DNA of 64,000 bases. It comes from Litoditis marina (taxonomy: Eukaryota > Nematoda > Chromadorea > Rhabditida > Rhabditidae). A program made the position numbers and the translations under genes. The stretch spans positions 37,471,279-37,535,278 of the forward strand of contig OZ038434.1 in NCBI GenBank assembly GCA_964036275.1, in the 5' to 3' direction. The notes beneath the pieces are model-generated. The model had not been told where the DNA came from and made no database searches. It saw nothing but the letters and a program-made list of their open reading frames with translations. This document shows, piece by piece, positions 34,487-45,184 of this stretch (positions are counted from its first letter, which is position 1; each line of letters begins with the position of its first letter).

Positions 34487-37400
34487 TCACGGAAAGTGAT
34501 GGAAACGATTTTTAAAATATCTGAAGCTCGAGTAAGCACCTCGACCGGGAGACTGCTTCCTCAGATATTCTTTTTCAAATGATGACCCCACAACCATCGT
34601 AAGCAAGCAAAATCCCCCGAACAAACATAGTGAAATGGAGTAGAATGCCTTGATCGCAACAAGATACACCCTTCCGTATTCCCGTTGGGGGCGGTTCATC
34701 GATTCCAACGATTTCGAGGCTTGGAAGTAGAGAATGAACGGTCCGACACCGAAAACAACGTATTCAACGTAGGGGAACAGATGAATGATCTGTAAAGTAG
34801 ATAATTAGAAATGAAGTTATCTGTCTCTCTCTCTTTTTTTTTCCTTCAACCCCTCTTACCCCTGAGTATGCTGAGTATGCTGAGAGTATCGTACGCTAGA
34901 AGGTCCCGGCACCTTCATTCCATCCTGCGTCTCTCGCTCTGCTTTCTATTTCTCGTCTCTAACATCCCAGCGGGATGTGAGAGCACGGCAGAAGCGTATG
35001 TTTCAGAAGACGCAGTGTGGGATGCAGGTGCTGAGGTCTTCTAGCAAACGTATTTTGATCTCTAAAGATATTTGCTCGGTGTGCTCATCTTGGAGAGATT
35101 TCTGTCGAGAGAGAGCCGGAAGGCCGGAGTGGTAGTGTAAAACCCCAACCAGCTCACCAAGCAGCTTACCCCCACACACTTATGCAACCAGTGTAACTGT
35201 CAGTCAAGTGCACGGTCAACTATTCAACACAGAAAAACCAGAAACGTGCAAGACTAAGTGCACAATTCCTCATTAGATTGACTTTACATGGTATTTAACT
35301 GACTTCTAGTATATTAAAAATCGTGGTACTTAGCGAAAAACATCGATCAAGTCAGAGCTGTAGATTGATCCGATTATCATCCTCACTGGCCGACTTTGAC
35401 CGAAGATAAACGGGAGAATCTCATAAAAAGACAACCACTACACTACCTTCCGAAACAGTATTTGAGAAAAACACCTCAGTATTTCGAACTATACTTGAGA
35501 ATTGACGCTGAAATATTGCTCAATACATACTCACTTTTTGTCCGTACATCCAAATAAGAACGGTAACTGCAGTGATGGAAGGAATAGCAGCTTGAGCGAT
35601 GAGCGCCTGGAAAGTGAAACTACATGTCGGAAACGGTTGAGTGATAACTGCGGTGGCAAATTCCTTCCCGAACCGACTCTTATCGAGATGAAACCGATTC
35701 GAACCCTAATAAACGGTGAACTGTTGCCCAATTTCGGTATTAATGACCGGAATTGGTTCGGTTCCATCTTTGTTGTCCTAAATTAGGTTTGGTTTTAAAA
35801 CGGACCAACTGGTTCGAGGAGAATCGGTTCGGTTTCGGTTCGGTGCGAGTAGGTTTGGAAATGAATTCCCCCACAGCAGTTTGGTTCCCGTTCCGGGAGA
35901 CTTTAACCCCTCGAATGAGCAACCTTTTCAGCTCAAACTCGCGTAACTGTTTTTTTCGTTTTCACATATTGGCCAATATTTTTGCAATCGGTAAGCTACA
36001 AACTAGGCGAGAATTTGGCCATTGAGGTTGACAAAACGTTATTGAAGGCTCATTAAACCATTCTATTCTTACTTCCAATTGAAAAAAAAAATCAGTCATT
36101 GATAAGTTTGAATGTTCACTAAAGTGGTCCGAGTGGCTATGAGCTAGACTATGTTCTGCACCTGCACAAATGTCCGATGCATTCCCCTGGCGACTTCAGT
36201 GGAGTGGACACGGAGCAGCAGATGGTGTGCTGTCAAGTTGACGAGCATCGCAAAAAACAACACCAGCAGGGGGCTGAGCACTGCGACAACTGAAAGTCGA
36301 ATGCTTTATTCAGATCATTGTTAGTCCATCGCACAGTCACGTGAAACACGTTGAACACACCTGTGGCCGTATTCACTAGGCTCAAATAGCCGGGTAAGCT
36401 ATTTGAGCAAAGGTCAAATAGTAAACTACAAACTACTCACTCACTCGTTTTGATAGTTGTCTAGCGATCCTGCGTCTAACTATCAGGACAAATAATAGAA
36501 TAAACTCAACTTGAACTAGAATGCAACCATTGAAATTTTGCCCAGATAGCTTATCCGGCTTTTTGAGCTTATTGAATACGGCCACAGAGCCCGTGAGGTA
36601 GACGATCCCGGCGCCTTTATCCCGTGAAGCATCTCTCGCCCTGCCTCACTCATTCCCTGACAGCGCAAACAGTAAGGCAGAGCGAGAGACGACGGACAGA
36701 GTAAAGGTGCCATGATCTTCTAGCATACGCACTCTGAATGTCAAGTTCTATGGAGGTTAATGTTAGTCAATTGCACCGTCAAGGGAAACATGCTAAACAC
36801 AGCAGAACTCAGAAACGTGCAATGACGAAGTGCACCATTCCTTATCAGAATGCAAAACTAACGTATCCCTTCATTTTACTTTCATAAAACGACCATGGCT
36901 GAGTTCTAGTTTTCACACTAGACGATAAATCATGAAATTTCATGGAGAAACGACGGATCGATTAGGGAATACACTAGAAATAAATTGACTAGTCACGCGA
37001 ATACAGCATTCTAATGAGAAATCCTGCATTAAGTCATTGCACGTTTCTGAGTTCTGCTTTGTTTAACATGTTTCGCGTGACTATGCACTTCACGAACAGT
37101 ATAGACGATTCACACCGAATTAAATCGCATTGAATAAAAACTATTCAAAATAAACTAAAATAATTGATTCGCAAACTTTCACATTTTGTTTGTAGTTTGA
37201 TGCCGTTACTTGTCTGGTGTTTTCTGGGTACCAGAAAGAAGCCATTCAAAAATAAACGTCATTAACTCACAAAATTTTGGAAACTTTATTTCTGACTATT
37301 CAACTGTTTCAATACTGACTTTTACTAATGACTTTTACTTTCAAATGACTCTCACTTCAATGACTGTTTTCTGTTCAAGCTCTGTTACACCGAAACTCGA

Positions 37401-40400
37401 AAAATGAAAACTCAAAATATATCCGAAATTCGAAATCCGTACCCATCACATAGTTTCCGTCCGGTGTGTTGATGTTTATTTATCTCTTATTCTTATTTAT
37501 CTCGTATATTCACTGAACGTGAGAACGAGAATGAGGTGCGAAAATGGTCAATCTTTCCTATCTTAGGTAAGTGAAGAAAACGGCATGAAAGTTTCGAAAT
37601 CTTACTGTAGGAGACTCAGTAAGAATGAAAAAGACTATACCTATCCAACAGTTGGTGGTGCTGTGTCCGATGAGTTTCATGTCTTCCATCGCGGGATTCC
37701 TAGTCGACCACTCCTCGGTGTCGATCAGAGTTTCCTGTAGTTCAGGCAAATTCAGGCGCGCGAAGCTCAAACTGGGGGTTATGTAACCTATTTGATACGG
37801 TAATTTTTGTAGATTCAACCCTATTTTGTTTGATTTTTAGTTTCTGATCTTCTCCCCACCCTAATGCGCAATTTGTACGGATATTTGGTTTGGGTAGGTG
37901 CATTGCGAACATTTCTGGTTTAAACCTAACCAATCCTTTGAAGAAGGACGATTATGTAGACCAATCCCGTGTCAACGGTCTTTTAAACTGCAATTGAGAT
38001 GTATTGCAGTTTAATGGACTGAAGCGTTAGGATGGGACCACATAATCTTCATTCTTTAATGATAGAGAGGACGCGTACAAAATCAGATGTAGTCAAGAAT
38101 TAAAGTTAGTGAAAGTTATTTTTGAGTTGGAAATGGATGAAATTGAGAACAAAATGTATCCCGGAGCGCTTATACTTTTCTTGGCGCCAAGATACGGATA
38201 CAAAATATGACGTTACATATGGCGAAGATATAACGAATTATGGCGAATTCAGGCGAACTATGGAAAACTACTTATGGCAAAATATGAAAAATTGCTCTGC
38301 ATTTTGTATCGCGCAAAAGTCCGAACCCTGGTTTGAAGGGGGCAAAAAGAAAAGTTGACATGATTAAGCTGCTCTCAACAGAAACCAATAAACAGAGTGT
38401 CGTCGTTTTGGGACTTGCCCACAGTTGCATGATATGTCTCATCGCAAATTGTCATATATCATATAAATTGTCATTGTGTGGAATATTATATATATATTCC
38501 TCATAATTTTCACTTAAAGTAGGACGATTACGTGCTCCAATCTCGGCGCGTCAGTCCTTTAAACTGCAATTGAAAAATGTATTGCAGTTTAAAGGACTGA
38601 CGCGCCGAGATTGGAGCACGTAATCGTCCTTCTTTAAAGGCAATCAACCCGACTCACCATAACCTTCACATAGGGCAGCAGGAGAACTACCAGAAGCATT
38701 CCTGTTGCCCAATATGAGACCTGTTTGTTCGTTACAATCAGTATACGATGAATAAAAGAAAGAACAGTAGGAATAATGTTGTTAGTTGCTAGGCCCACCA
38801 GAATAGCGAAACTGAAACATTCAAATGAGGAAGAAATCTTGAAGCCTATGGAGAAAAGTTTGAAAAAAACTAAAACAACCCGATAGAAAAATGTGAAGCG
38901 CTACTGAACTAGGGCGTTAGGGTTGTAAAATCTCAGTTTAACACTCCATCCCTTCACCTTGTTCGAGATTTGGAGATTATCACTCGAGATTTGGTTTCTG
39001 TAAGACTACCTTAAAGTGTACTCACCAAACTACTCCCGTACTGGAGTTGAAATTCTGGGCCGGACCATGAAGTGAAACCACGAAATATCCATCGACATAC
39101 AAAGTTCTGAAATGGTGGCGTCTCCAATGATAGTTATACTGTGGTTCGATTTCACAGTGAAACACGATGACAAAGTGCACGAAGCCTTAGAAACTTCACG
39201 TGACTATTCAATTTACTTCCAGTATAGAAAGTTCGCTTTGCACATAAACATGAGAGACCAAATCGGACAAAAGGTTTCATGACCTCATCGTAGGTCAGAA
39301 GATGAGATATAATTTACCATACACATAGTCAAGCATCAAAATCGCGCGCAGCGCGAAGCGCTGTGCGAGATTTGTCTTTGGTCCGGCTAATGCGCGCTTT
39401 CATTTTTTTAGTTCACTCTCAAAAAGGCCCAACTGTGCAAAACGATACTTTTTATGATTTGCTAATTTTCTATGGCACATTTACAAGCTATGTTCGAAAT
39501 TTGAACGAAATTGATTGAGTTTGAGCCGAGTTATGACGTCATGCGCTTCATGCAGACCGCCAACATCCGCCGTGTGTCCTTCCGTCCTTCCGTCTGTGTT
39601 TGTGCGCACTCCTGGGAAATTTTTATGTGTGAACCGATTTGACTGAAAATTTGGGACACGATAGATATCCCACTCAAACCTTGGGGGCGCAAACTTTTTT
39701 TCGAAAAAAATAATTTTTCATTAAGTTATAGGTTTTTGAAAATGTCTCTGCGTCTCTTCATTTCGTGCACTCTCTCGCCCTCTCTGTCGCGGTAAATCAA
39801 ATTGCGTTATAACTCAGCTCAGTCCTAACCAATTCAAGTAAAATTTGGAGTATGATACCACGACATGAACTGACATTGATTCAGATGTAAGTCTTCTACT
39901 GATGACGTCATCGAGGATTCTGGAGCTCGGATGACGTCATAATCGAAAAGTGCAAAGTTGATGTCACATATATTTTCAAATGATGTTTATATCTTAGGAA
40001 GGGTCAATTAACGGTGAAACTCAATCTAAGAGTGACGTATTCTGGAATTCTGGAGACCAGATGACGTCATTTTTGAAAAGTGCAAAGTTGACGTCACATA
40101 TTATTTCAAATGCTGAAAATATCTCAACAATGGTATATTAACGATGAAACTTTATCTAAATATGACTTATTCTGGAATTCAGAAGACCAGATGACGTCAA
40201 CATTTGAAAAAATTGACGTGAAATATGTTTTCGAATGCTGAAAGTTTCTTAAAAATGGTCAATTCACGATGAAACTTCATTCAAACATGACGTATTCTGG
40301 GAATCTGAAGGGCAGATAAAGTAAGTTTCCAGAACTGCAATGTTGACGTCATATTTTTTTCGAATGATGGTAATACTTGACAAGTCATTCATTAAGAAAA

Positions 40401-41381
40401 CAATTTTATCTGCACCGTACAGATCAAACCACATACCTACGGCATGTGTACAAAAAGAGAAAAATTCATGAAAAAGTGGGGGCCCAACGACTGTGAGATT
40501 TGTCTTCTGCTGTGCGCCGCTTAGACAGCTACTCTCAAATGGAGCAGCTACTGCTACAAAAACCGGAAAATACTTATATACTCAAGTATAACTGTTCATT
40601 ACAAACATACAAAAGTCGTAAAATATTTTTTCAAACCTGTAAACTATAATATACAAATCACAGATGTTAACTCAACGTAGTCAACTATAGAGATTCTGGT
40701 TTTGTACACAATGATTTGCAGTTTTGGTCCTTACTTGTTACTCTAGGTGCTATAACACTTGGCATATTATTCAACAGTTGTTCTCTCTTTTACAGCTGTG
40801 ACTTGTAGATTCTAGTTTACAGGTTTGAAAAAATATTTTACGACTTTTGTATGTTTGTAATGAACAGTTATACTTGAGTATATAAGTATTTTCCGGTTTT
40901 TGTAGCAGTAGCTGCTCCATTTGAGAGTAGCTGTCTAAGCGGCGCACAGCAGAAGACAAATCTCACAGTCGTTGGGCCCCCACTTTTTCATGAATTGGTC
41001 ATAAAAGTTGAAAAACGCCACCATATCAAACATTGGCCAAGAAGTTTGAGCATTTCACTGAAGAGGGTTCTTATTGAAAAGAGCAAACTATATCCCTCTC
41101 TGCCCGTCCTGATACCACCTATTACAGGCATCGTCATTAATATATTTAACCTATATAATTTTAATTTGTAATTTACCTCGGACATAATAGAACCAACAGA
41201 GCCAGCTGGACGACAGCGGACCCCGATTGATATGCGAGAGCAACATCAATTTTTTGACGAGTGATATATGGTTGCATAATTGTCAGACAGAACAGGTGGA
41301 AATTCTCGAAGGACGAACACGCAGCCGCCGCGCACATGTACAAAAAATAGGCACCCAAGAAGGCCATCCTTCTCGATGTTT
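34487..41381 (-). CDS. Serpentine 7TM chemoreceptor, Str superfamily, Srd-like (exons E2-E8)
   Basis: Minus-strand exons are E2 41177-41381, E3 39026-39106, E4 38658-38811, E5 37641-37734, E6 36162-36289, E7 35535-35606 and E8 34487-34789. All have GT-AG borders and join in phase, giving about 345 residues without a stop. E2 holds the first membrane segments and ends LALLVLLCPR. E3 carries the SLHGPAQNF loop, and E4 FAILVGLATNN with FIHR. E5 is an outside loop, E6 is TM5, E7 ALIAQAAIPSITAVTVLIW is TM6, and E8 holds the last segments. R followed 14 residues later by GP, then F, resembles the Srd loop. Such receptors sense odours at ciliated nerve endings. The first exon (start and N-terminus) was not identified. 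E8 is 37 residues longer than in the paralogue at 45185. Introns hold several MITEs and a 533-bp foldback. Confidence 0.75.
34894..35045. mobile_element. MITE family C (GCTAGAAG...CTTCTAGC ends)
   Basis: Left end GCTAGAAGGTCCCGGCACCT and right end AGGTGCTGAGGTCTTCTAGC are inverted. Lies in the last intron of the receptor gene. A second copy is at 36596-36724. Confidence 0.6.
35215..35312 (+). mobile_element. Family A MITE, decayed copy
   Basis: Keeps CAGAAACGTGCAAGACTAAG and GACTTCTAGTATA, but the CACGTG at the left end is lost. Lies in the last intron of the receptor gene. Confidence 0.45.
35675..35865. repeat. GGTTCGG-type low-complexity block
   Basis: Repeated CGGTTCGGTTTCGGTTCGGT and related ACCGAACC words on both strands. 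Frames across it are artefacts of the simple sequence. Confidence 0.6.
36322..36360 (+). mobile_element. Family A MITE fragment, cut by a family D element
   Basis: CACAGTCACGTGAAACACGT is followed after 11 bases by the GTGGCCGTATTCA end of the next element; no right half is found in place. Confidence 0.5.
36361..36587. mobile_element. MITE family D (GTGGCCGTATTCA inverted ends)
   Basis: About 227 bp. Left TGTGGCCGTATTCACTAGGC and right TTATTGAATACGGCCACA form inverted ends, with further pairing around the AGCCGGGTAAGCTATTTGAGC core. A single copy in the window. Confidence 0.65.
36596..36724. mobile_element. MITE family C, second copy
   Basis: Left GACGATCCCGGCGCCTTT and right AAAGGTGCCATGATCTTCTAGC. 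Directly adjacent to the family D element, in an intron of the receptor gene. Confidence 0.55.
36763..36870 (+). mobile_element. Family A MITE, decayed copy
   Basis: GTTAGTCAATTGCACCGTCA start and the shared CAGAACTCAGAAACGTGCAA core; both CACGTG ends are mutated. Confidence 0.5.
36966..37098 (-). mobile_element. Family A MITE
   Basis: TACACTAGAAATAAATTGAC start, and CACG(C)GAATA and TTTCGCGTGACTATGCA near the ends. The CACGTG sites are changed to CACGCG and CGCGTG. Confidence 0.55.
37945..38059. mobile_element. Small hairpin MITE, decayed copy
   Basis: AGGACGATTATGTAGACCAA...ACATAATCTTC with CTGCAATTGAGATGTATTGCAG at the turn. Diverged relative of 38521-38630. Confidence 0.6.
38521..38630. 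mobile_element. Small hairpin MITE with perfect 50-bp arms
   Basis: 38521-38570 and 38581-38630 are exact inverted copies around a 10-base loop TGAAAAATGT. TTAAAG and CTTTAA words flank it, suggesting a TTAA-type target. Lies in an intron of the receptor gene about 30 bases from E4. Confidence 0.85.
39150..39226 (+). mobile_element. Family A MITE, internally deleted
   Basis: Has ATTTCACAGTGAAACA, then GACAAAGTGCACGAAGCCTT and CTTCACGTGACTATTC; about 50 bases of the usual core are missing. Confidence 0.5.
39345..39410 (-). repeat. GC-rich dispersed repeat, inverted copy
   Basis: CGCGCGCAGCGCGAAGCGCTG with GACCGGCTAATGCGCGC-type flank, the reverse complement of 11480-11590. Confidence 0.6.
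39890..40350 (-). repeat. 129-bp satellite with TGACGTCA motifs, inverted relative to 10.8 kb
   Basis: GATGACGTCA at 39928, 40057 and 40186 gives a 129-bp step. The array is older than the 10.8 kb one, with more changes between units. Confidence 0.75.
40464..40996. mobile_element. Foldback element, 185-bp arms
   Basis: 40464-40648 and 40812-40996 are inverted copies around a 163-bp centre. Terminal ATTCATGAAAAAGTGGGGG resembles the end of the 25990 foldback (ATTCGTAAAAAGTGGGGG). Lies in the second intron of the receptor gene. Confidence 0.85.
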
Positions 41382-43030
41382 CTGGAACACAATTGTTTGT
41401 AACAGATGAGATATATAGCTCAGCGTTGCTATACAAACTCATAGACACAGTAAAAGAAAACATTAAAGGGGTACGTCGCGCCACCGAGCCCATACCACTT
41501 CAACCCCCTTTCTGAGACATTCTCAGTGAGGTGGGAAATCGAAATTGAATGTGCTAGACTATAGAACAAGAGAGAAAAAAATATGAAAGAATCGACCCGT
41601 GAAAACATTAAGTAAACCACGGAATTGAGAGTCTGAAGTATGGAAAACCATGAATGTGATCAACTGGAGAAATTTTTTTAATGAAAAACAACTTCTAGTA
41701 CATAAATATCTATATGTGCTTCTACATGTGCGATTTGTCTTTCCAATCTGTGCCAGTTTCGAAAGCCTGGCAGTTGTCTAACCAACAATCACTCGTGAGT
41801 CTAAATAAAATCGATTCGTTCTGTCATAAAAACTCGTAAGTATAAATAAATATCGATTCGTTTTGTCATATAAAGTACGGTTACAATACTTCTGGTATTT
41901 CCTGTTCTATACACTCTCTACTATCTGAACTAATGACGAAGAAATACAAAAATAAACAAAGGGAGAGGGATAGATGAAGAGAGAAAGAGAAAGAAAAAGA
42001 TAGAAAGGGGAGTATTAAAGGAAATCATGGTAACTTAAATATCGACAATCGATGTAACCTGAGCGATTGAGAAACGCAAATGGACAACTATCGAGTTCAC
42101 TTGGTTGAGAGGTCGAGAAGGTCATGTCTGCGTCAACTGAGAACGATTGGCGCCAGTTTTCTGCGATGGGCAAACTACAAGACGAGAGAGCATGGAGGTC
42201 AATGAGGCCGCAGACATCTGATTCTCTATGACCTGCACACTCTCTCAGCGGGTAGGTAAGAACTACATTGAATACTTTGACACTTTTTATAGATAATTGT
42301 GAACCAATCTATCAGTTTGATGGAAAAATTGCTTCACTGACAAATGCTTAAAAAAAGGGACATATTCTTATTCAATTTAGAGATTTAATTGAGACTGGAC
42401 AGGTTCTGAAAGAGCAATTTTACAGATATATAATGTGTTTTTGCATTTTTATTTTACCAATATTGCGAAACCAGAAACATAAACTTCTTTAAAATCCTCA
42501 ACGCCACACAACAAACTACACGTCGCAGTGATCGTGACAACTATTATGAATACATCGTGTTACTGTAATCGTTACTGCATTGGGTCCATATTTGCATATT
42601 TCATTCTGTGACTGTATTCTCCAATTTCGTGCCTCAACTTATGATTTCTTATTACTTTTCCATTTCCATTTACACATATTGTTCACGCTCTCATTTGCGT
42701 AATAACTCATCATCAAACTTCAACTTTTGTTTTTTTCTATAAATATTGCGTTAGTGAACTCGTTTTGTCGTATTTATAATCCCATGGTTACTTGAACTAT
42801 GACTGTAATACAGAGAATTTATGTTTTATAACTTTGGCATGCAAACCAGATTTGAGAGGAACAGTCCTCTCTTATTTAATGTACATTATGGGTTTGGCTG
42901 TTTCAACACGAGTATTCCGTACACAAACTTGGAAATTACAATTTAGCGAACATTTTGTGTTGATCTAGTTGCTGATGTTTCTTTAGAGTTTTCTCCACTT
43001 TCAGACTCGTCGCTTTGATCGCACACGGCT
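41382..43030. other. Region upstream of the receptor gene, first exon not found
   Basis: E2 starts after GTGTTCCAG at 41382 and needs one base from a preceding exon. The first 110 bases upstream (CGTACCCCTTTAATGTTTTC on the minus strand) resemble the same position above the 45185-49215 gene. I could not decide a donor or ATG. The rest is AT-rich with no frame of interest. Confidence 0.35.
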
Positions 43031-43037
43031 TTTTCGT

Positions 43038-43430
43038 CTAGGTTCGGGGTATTTTTAGTTTTCTTAATATAACTTTTTTTCGTTTTCATAATTATAGTGT
43101 TTTCTTCTGTACAATTGATATATTTCATCTTTGATAAACACTTGACGTGGCGATCTCATTACACGTCACCAAAACTGGCATATTGACTTGGTTTTCCAGG
43201 ATTTCATTAGCATTTGATGTGACTGAGAAAGAAATTACACTATAAAACTACTGCTGGAACTGTAGAAAGTATTGTACGCCGTTTAACTTCAGTTTCTCTT
43301 TCATACTAAATTATCAATTGAGTTCTCGCCTCAAGTTTTGCTCTGTAAAAGTGCAGTTAAATTGTAGTTCAAAACTGAGAATCATTCGCCAAACTCAAGC
43401 ACCAAACTTTTCGAAAGAGAAGAGATGTTG
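43038..43430 (+). repeat. Repeat B, probable original copy upstream of the peptide gene
   Basis: Matches 33638-34030. It ends about 245 bases before the ATG at 43675, so it may include promoter sequence of that gene. A minus-strand frame ending in the first part (42943-43128) is acidic and serine-rich (SDESESGENSKE), but only its start lies in the repeat. Confidence 0.75.
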
Positions 43431-43674
43431 GACGAAAACTCTTATTCCTTTTCTCCTTTCCACACTTTTTCGTTTCTCATTGTTCGAAAAGATGGATCAA
43501 CTCTAAACTCGTGAGTACTATTCATTGCATAGTAGCTGATTTCACAGGTCATTAAACGTTTCCAGAATGTCTGTCAATTAATCTGTCACACACTACTTGA
43601 ATGTAACTCAGTAAATTGTTGGTTAAAAAATTTGAATAGCCCCGGTTAACGACAGTACTCTGGTTGAAACCAAC

Positions 43675-44153
43675 ATGTCCAGAATGTTCCGCCTACTCTC
43701 CCTGACCCTGCTGGTAGCTGTGGCTGCTGCTCGCTCTCCCCCGATGCCCCCATTGTTTGGAGAACCTCTGGATTACTACTCTGCTCACAATACTAGAGTC
43801 GACGCCTCGGGTGAGTTGTAGTTTAATCGAATAGAATGTAACAGGTTCAAACTACAAACACAGAGGGACAGGGCGAAAACAGGTTTGGTAAGAGCGTTCA
43901 ATATACATATACGAGAAATGTTGACATTCTAAACTCTCTCTCTCTCTCTCGCTCTGTTTGCACTTCCAAACGACTTTGAGTTCAATTGTTGAATTAAAAC
44001 CATTATTATTATTAATCATATTGTACTTGTTTTTGTTTTCCAGATGAAGTCCTCAGGAACGTCGCTCCATACTTCAACCGAATGATGAATCTGGAAGATG
44101 AAGGACAGCGCGGACTCAGACTCAAGAACTTTGTCCCACTTTCCCTTGGGTGA
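43675..44153 (+). CDS. Small secreted protein, candidate neuropeptide precursor
   Basis: Exon 1 is 43675-43810 (donor CGG/GTGAGT) and exon 2 is 44044-44153 (acceptor TTTTCCAG, stop TGA). Together they give 81 residues. The start MSRMFRLLSLTLLVAVAAA is a clear signal peptide. A proline-rich part follows (SPPMPPLFGEP), then an acidic linker, and the protein ends KNFVPLSLG. A final Gly could become a C-terminal amide, and single basic sites precede it (RGLRLK), as in peptide precursors, but there is no repeated peptide or dibasic site. The exon 2 end GG/GTGAGT also fits a splice donor, so a further exon is possible. It lies between two receptor genes on the other strand. I do not recognise the family. 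Confidence 0.6.
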
Positions 44154-44605
44154 GTTGCCTGTACCGGTCGATTCACTAGTAAATTCGTTATTCTTCGAAC
44201 GTGATGACCGGCGGCAGATCAGCGTGTAACCTATGCTGATATCTCCTTCTCCTTTACTCTCTTAAGTTAGAACACAACACCTTTTAAAATACATATTCAT
44301 TATATTCAAGCCTGAAATATTCATTGGCACGCTGCCAAGTCTCAGTGGGAATGACCGGAACTATACATACGATGTATGTTGCACTACCCAGTTGTGTTTT
44401 TAGTTCGATCCCATTCATTCGTGAACTACGACCAGACCAAACTACAACAAAGTCTTGAGAATCAAACAGCTACTATAACTATTCAGGTGATGGATTATGG
44501 AATGAATGAACGAATACATTATGGAATGAATGAACGAATAGATTTAATACGCTAATACAATAAAATAGATAGATAGAATGGTACACAATTGGAAATGTAA
44601 AGTTT

Positions 44606-44791
44606 GTTTCATTCGCCCTGAGAGTTGTCATTGGCAGCGTGTCAAAATTTTCAGAATTTCGTGTTCTCATGAAACAAAACAATCGTTAACAGAATATCAA
44701 ACTTTTCTTGGAAAACTCGGAAGTGGTGAAAAATGGCCTAGAATACTCATTGGCACGCTGCCAGTCTCAGTGGGAATGACCAGAACTATAA
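44606..44791 (+). mobile_element. MITE family B
   Basis: Left TTCATTCGCCCTGAGAGTTG then CATTGGCAGCGTGTC; right CATTGGCACGCTGCCAG then GGGAATGACCAGAACTATA. A lone right end lies at 44325-44374. Confidence 0.55.
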
Positions 44792-44907
44792 ACAGAGTAG
44801 AACAACTGGTAGGCAACGACAGGAAACAAGAAATAGCGATGAATCATTGAAGTGTCGATAATTTCACTGCGAGATGAAGAGATAATCACAAGTTCACTGC
44901 AAGTTCA

Positions 44908-45018
44908 CTGCACAGTCACGTAAAACATGTTAAACACAGTAGAATTTAGAAACGTGCAGTGCACGGTGCCCGATCAGAAAGCTAACTTTACGTGTTCATT
45001 ATTATTGCTACTAGTATG
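44908..45018 (+). mobile_element. Family A MITE
   Basis: GCACAGTCACGTAAAACATG start, GAAACGTGCAGTGCACGGTG core, shortened, ends near ACTAGTATG. Confidence 0.55.
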
Positions 45019-45184
45019 CGAGAGACAAATACTGAGAATGAACCAAGTTCAACTGATAGACCAAGACAGAGATGATAAGATGATTTCGAATAATCTGTTT
45101 GGAACAACTGAATGAGAACTGCCGGAGAAAAGCGAACAATTTGGAGAGATGTTATGGCGAATTGTATTGGTTCTGATTCCGTGA

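Noticed and set aside
35531..36025. Coding frames of 60-94 codons in the GGTTCGG block
   Set aside because: Simple repeated words give open frames on both strands; no splice pattern or homologue in the window.
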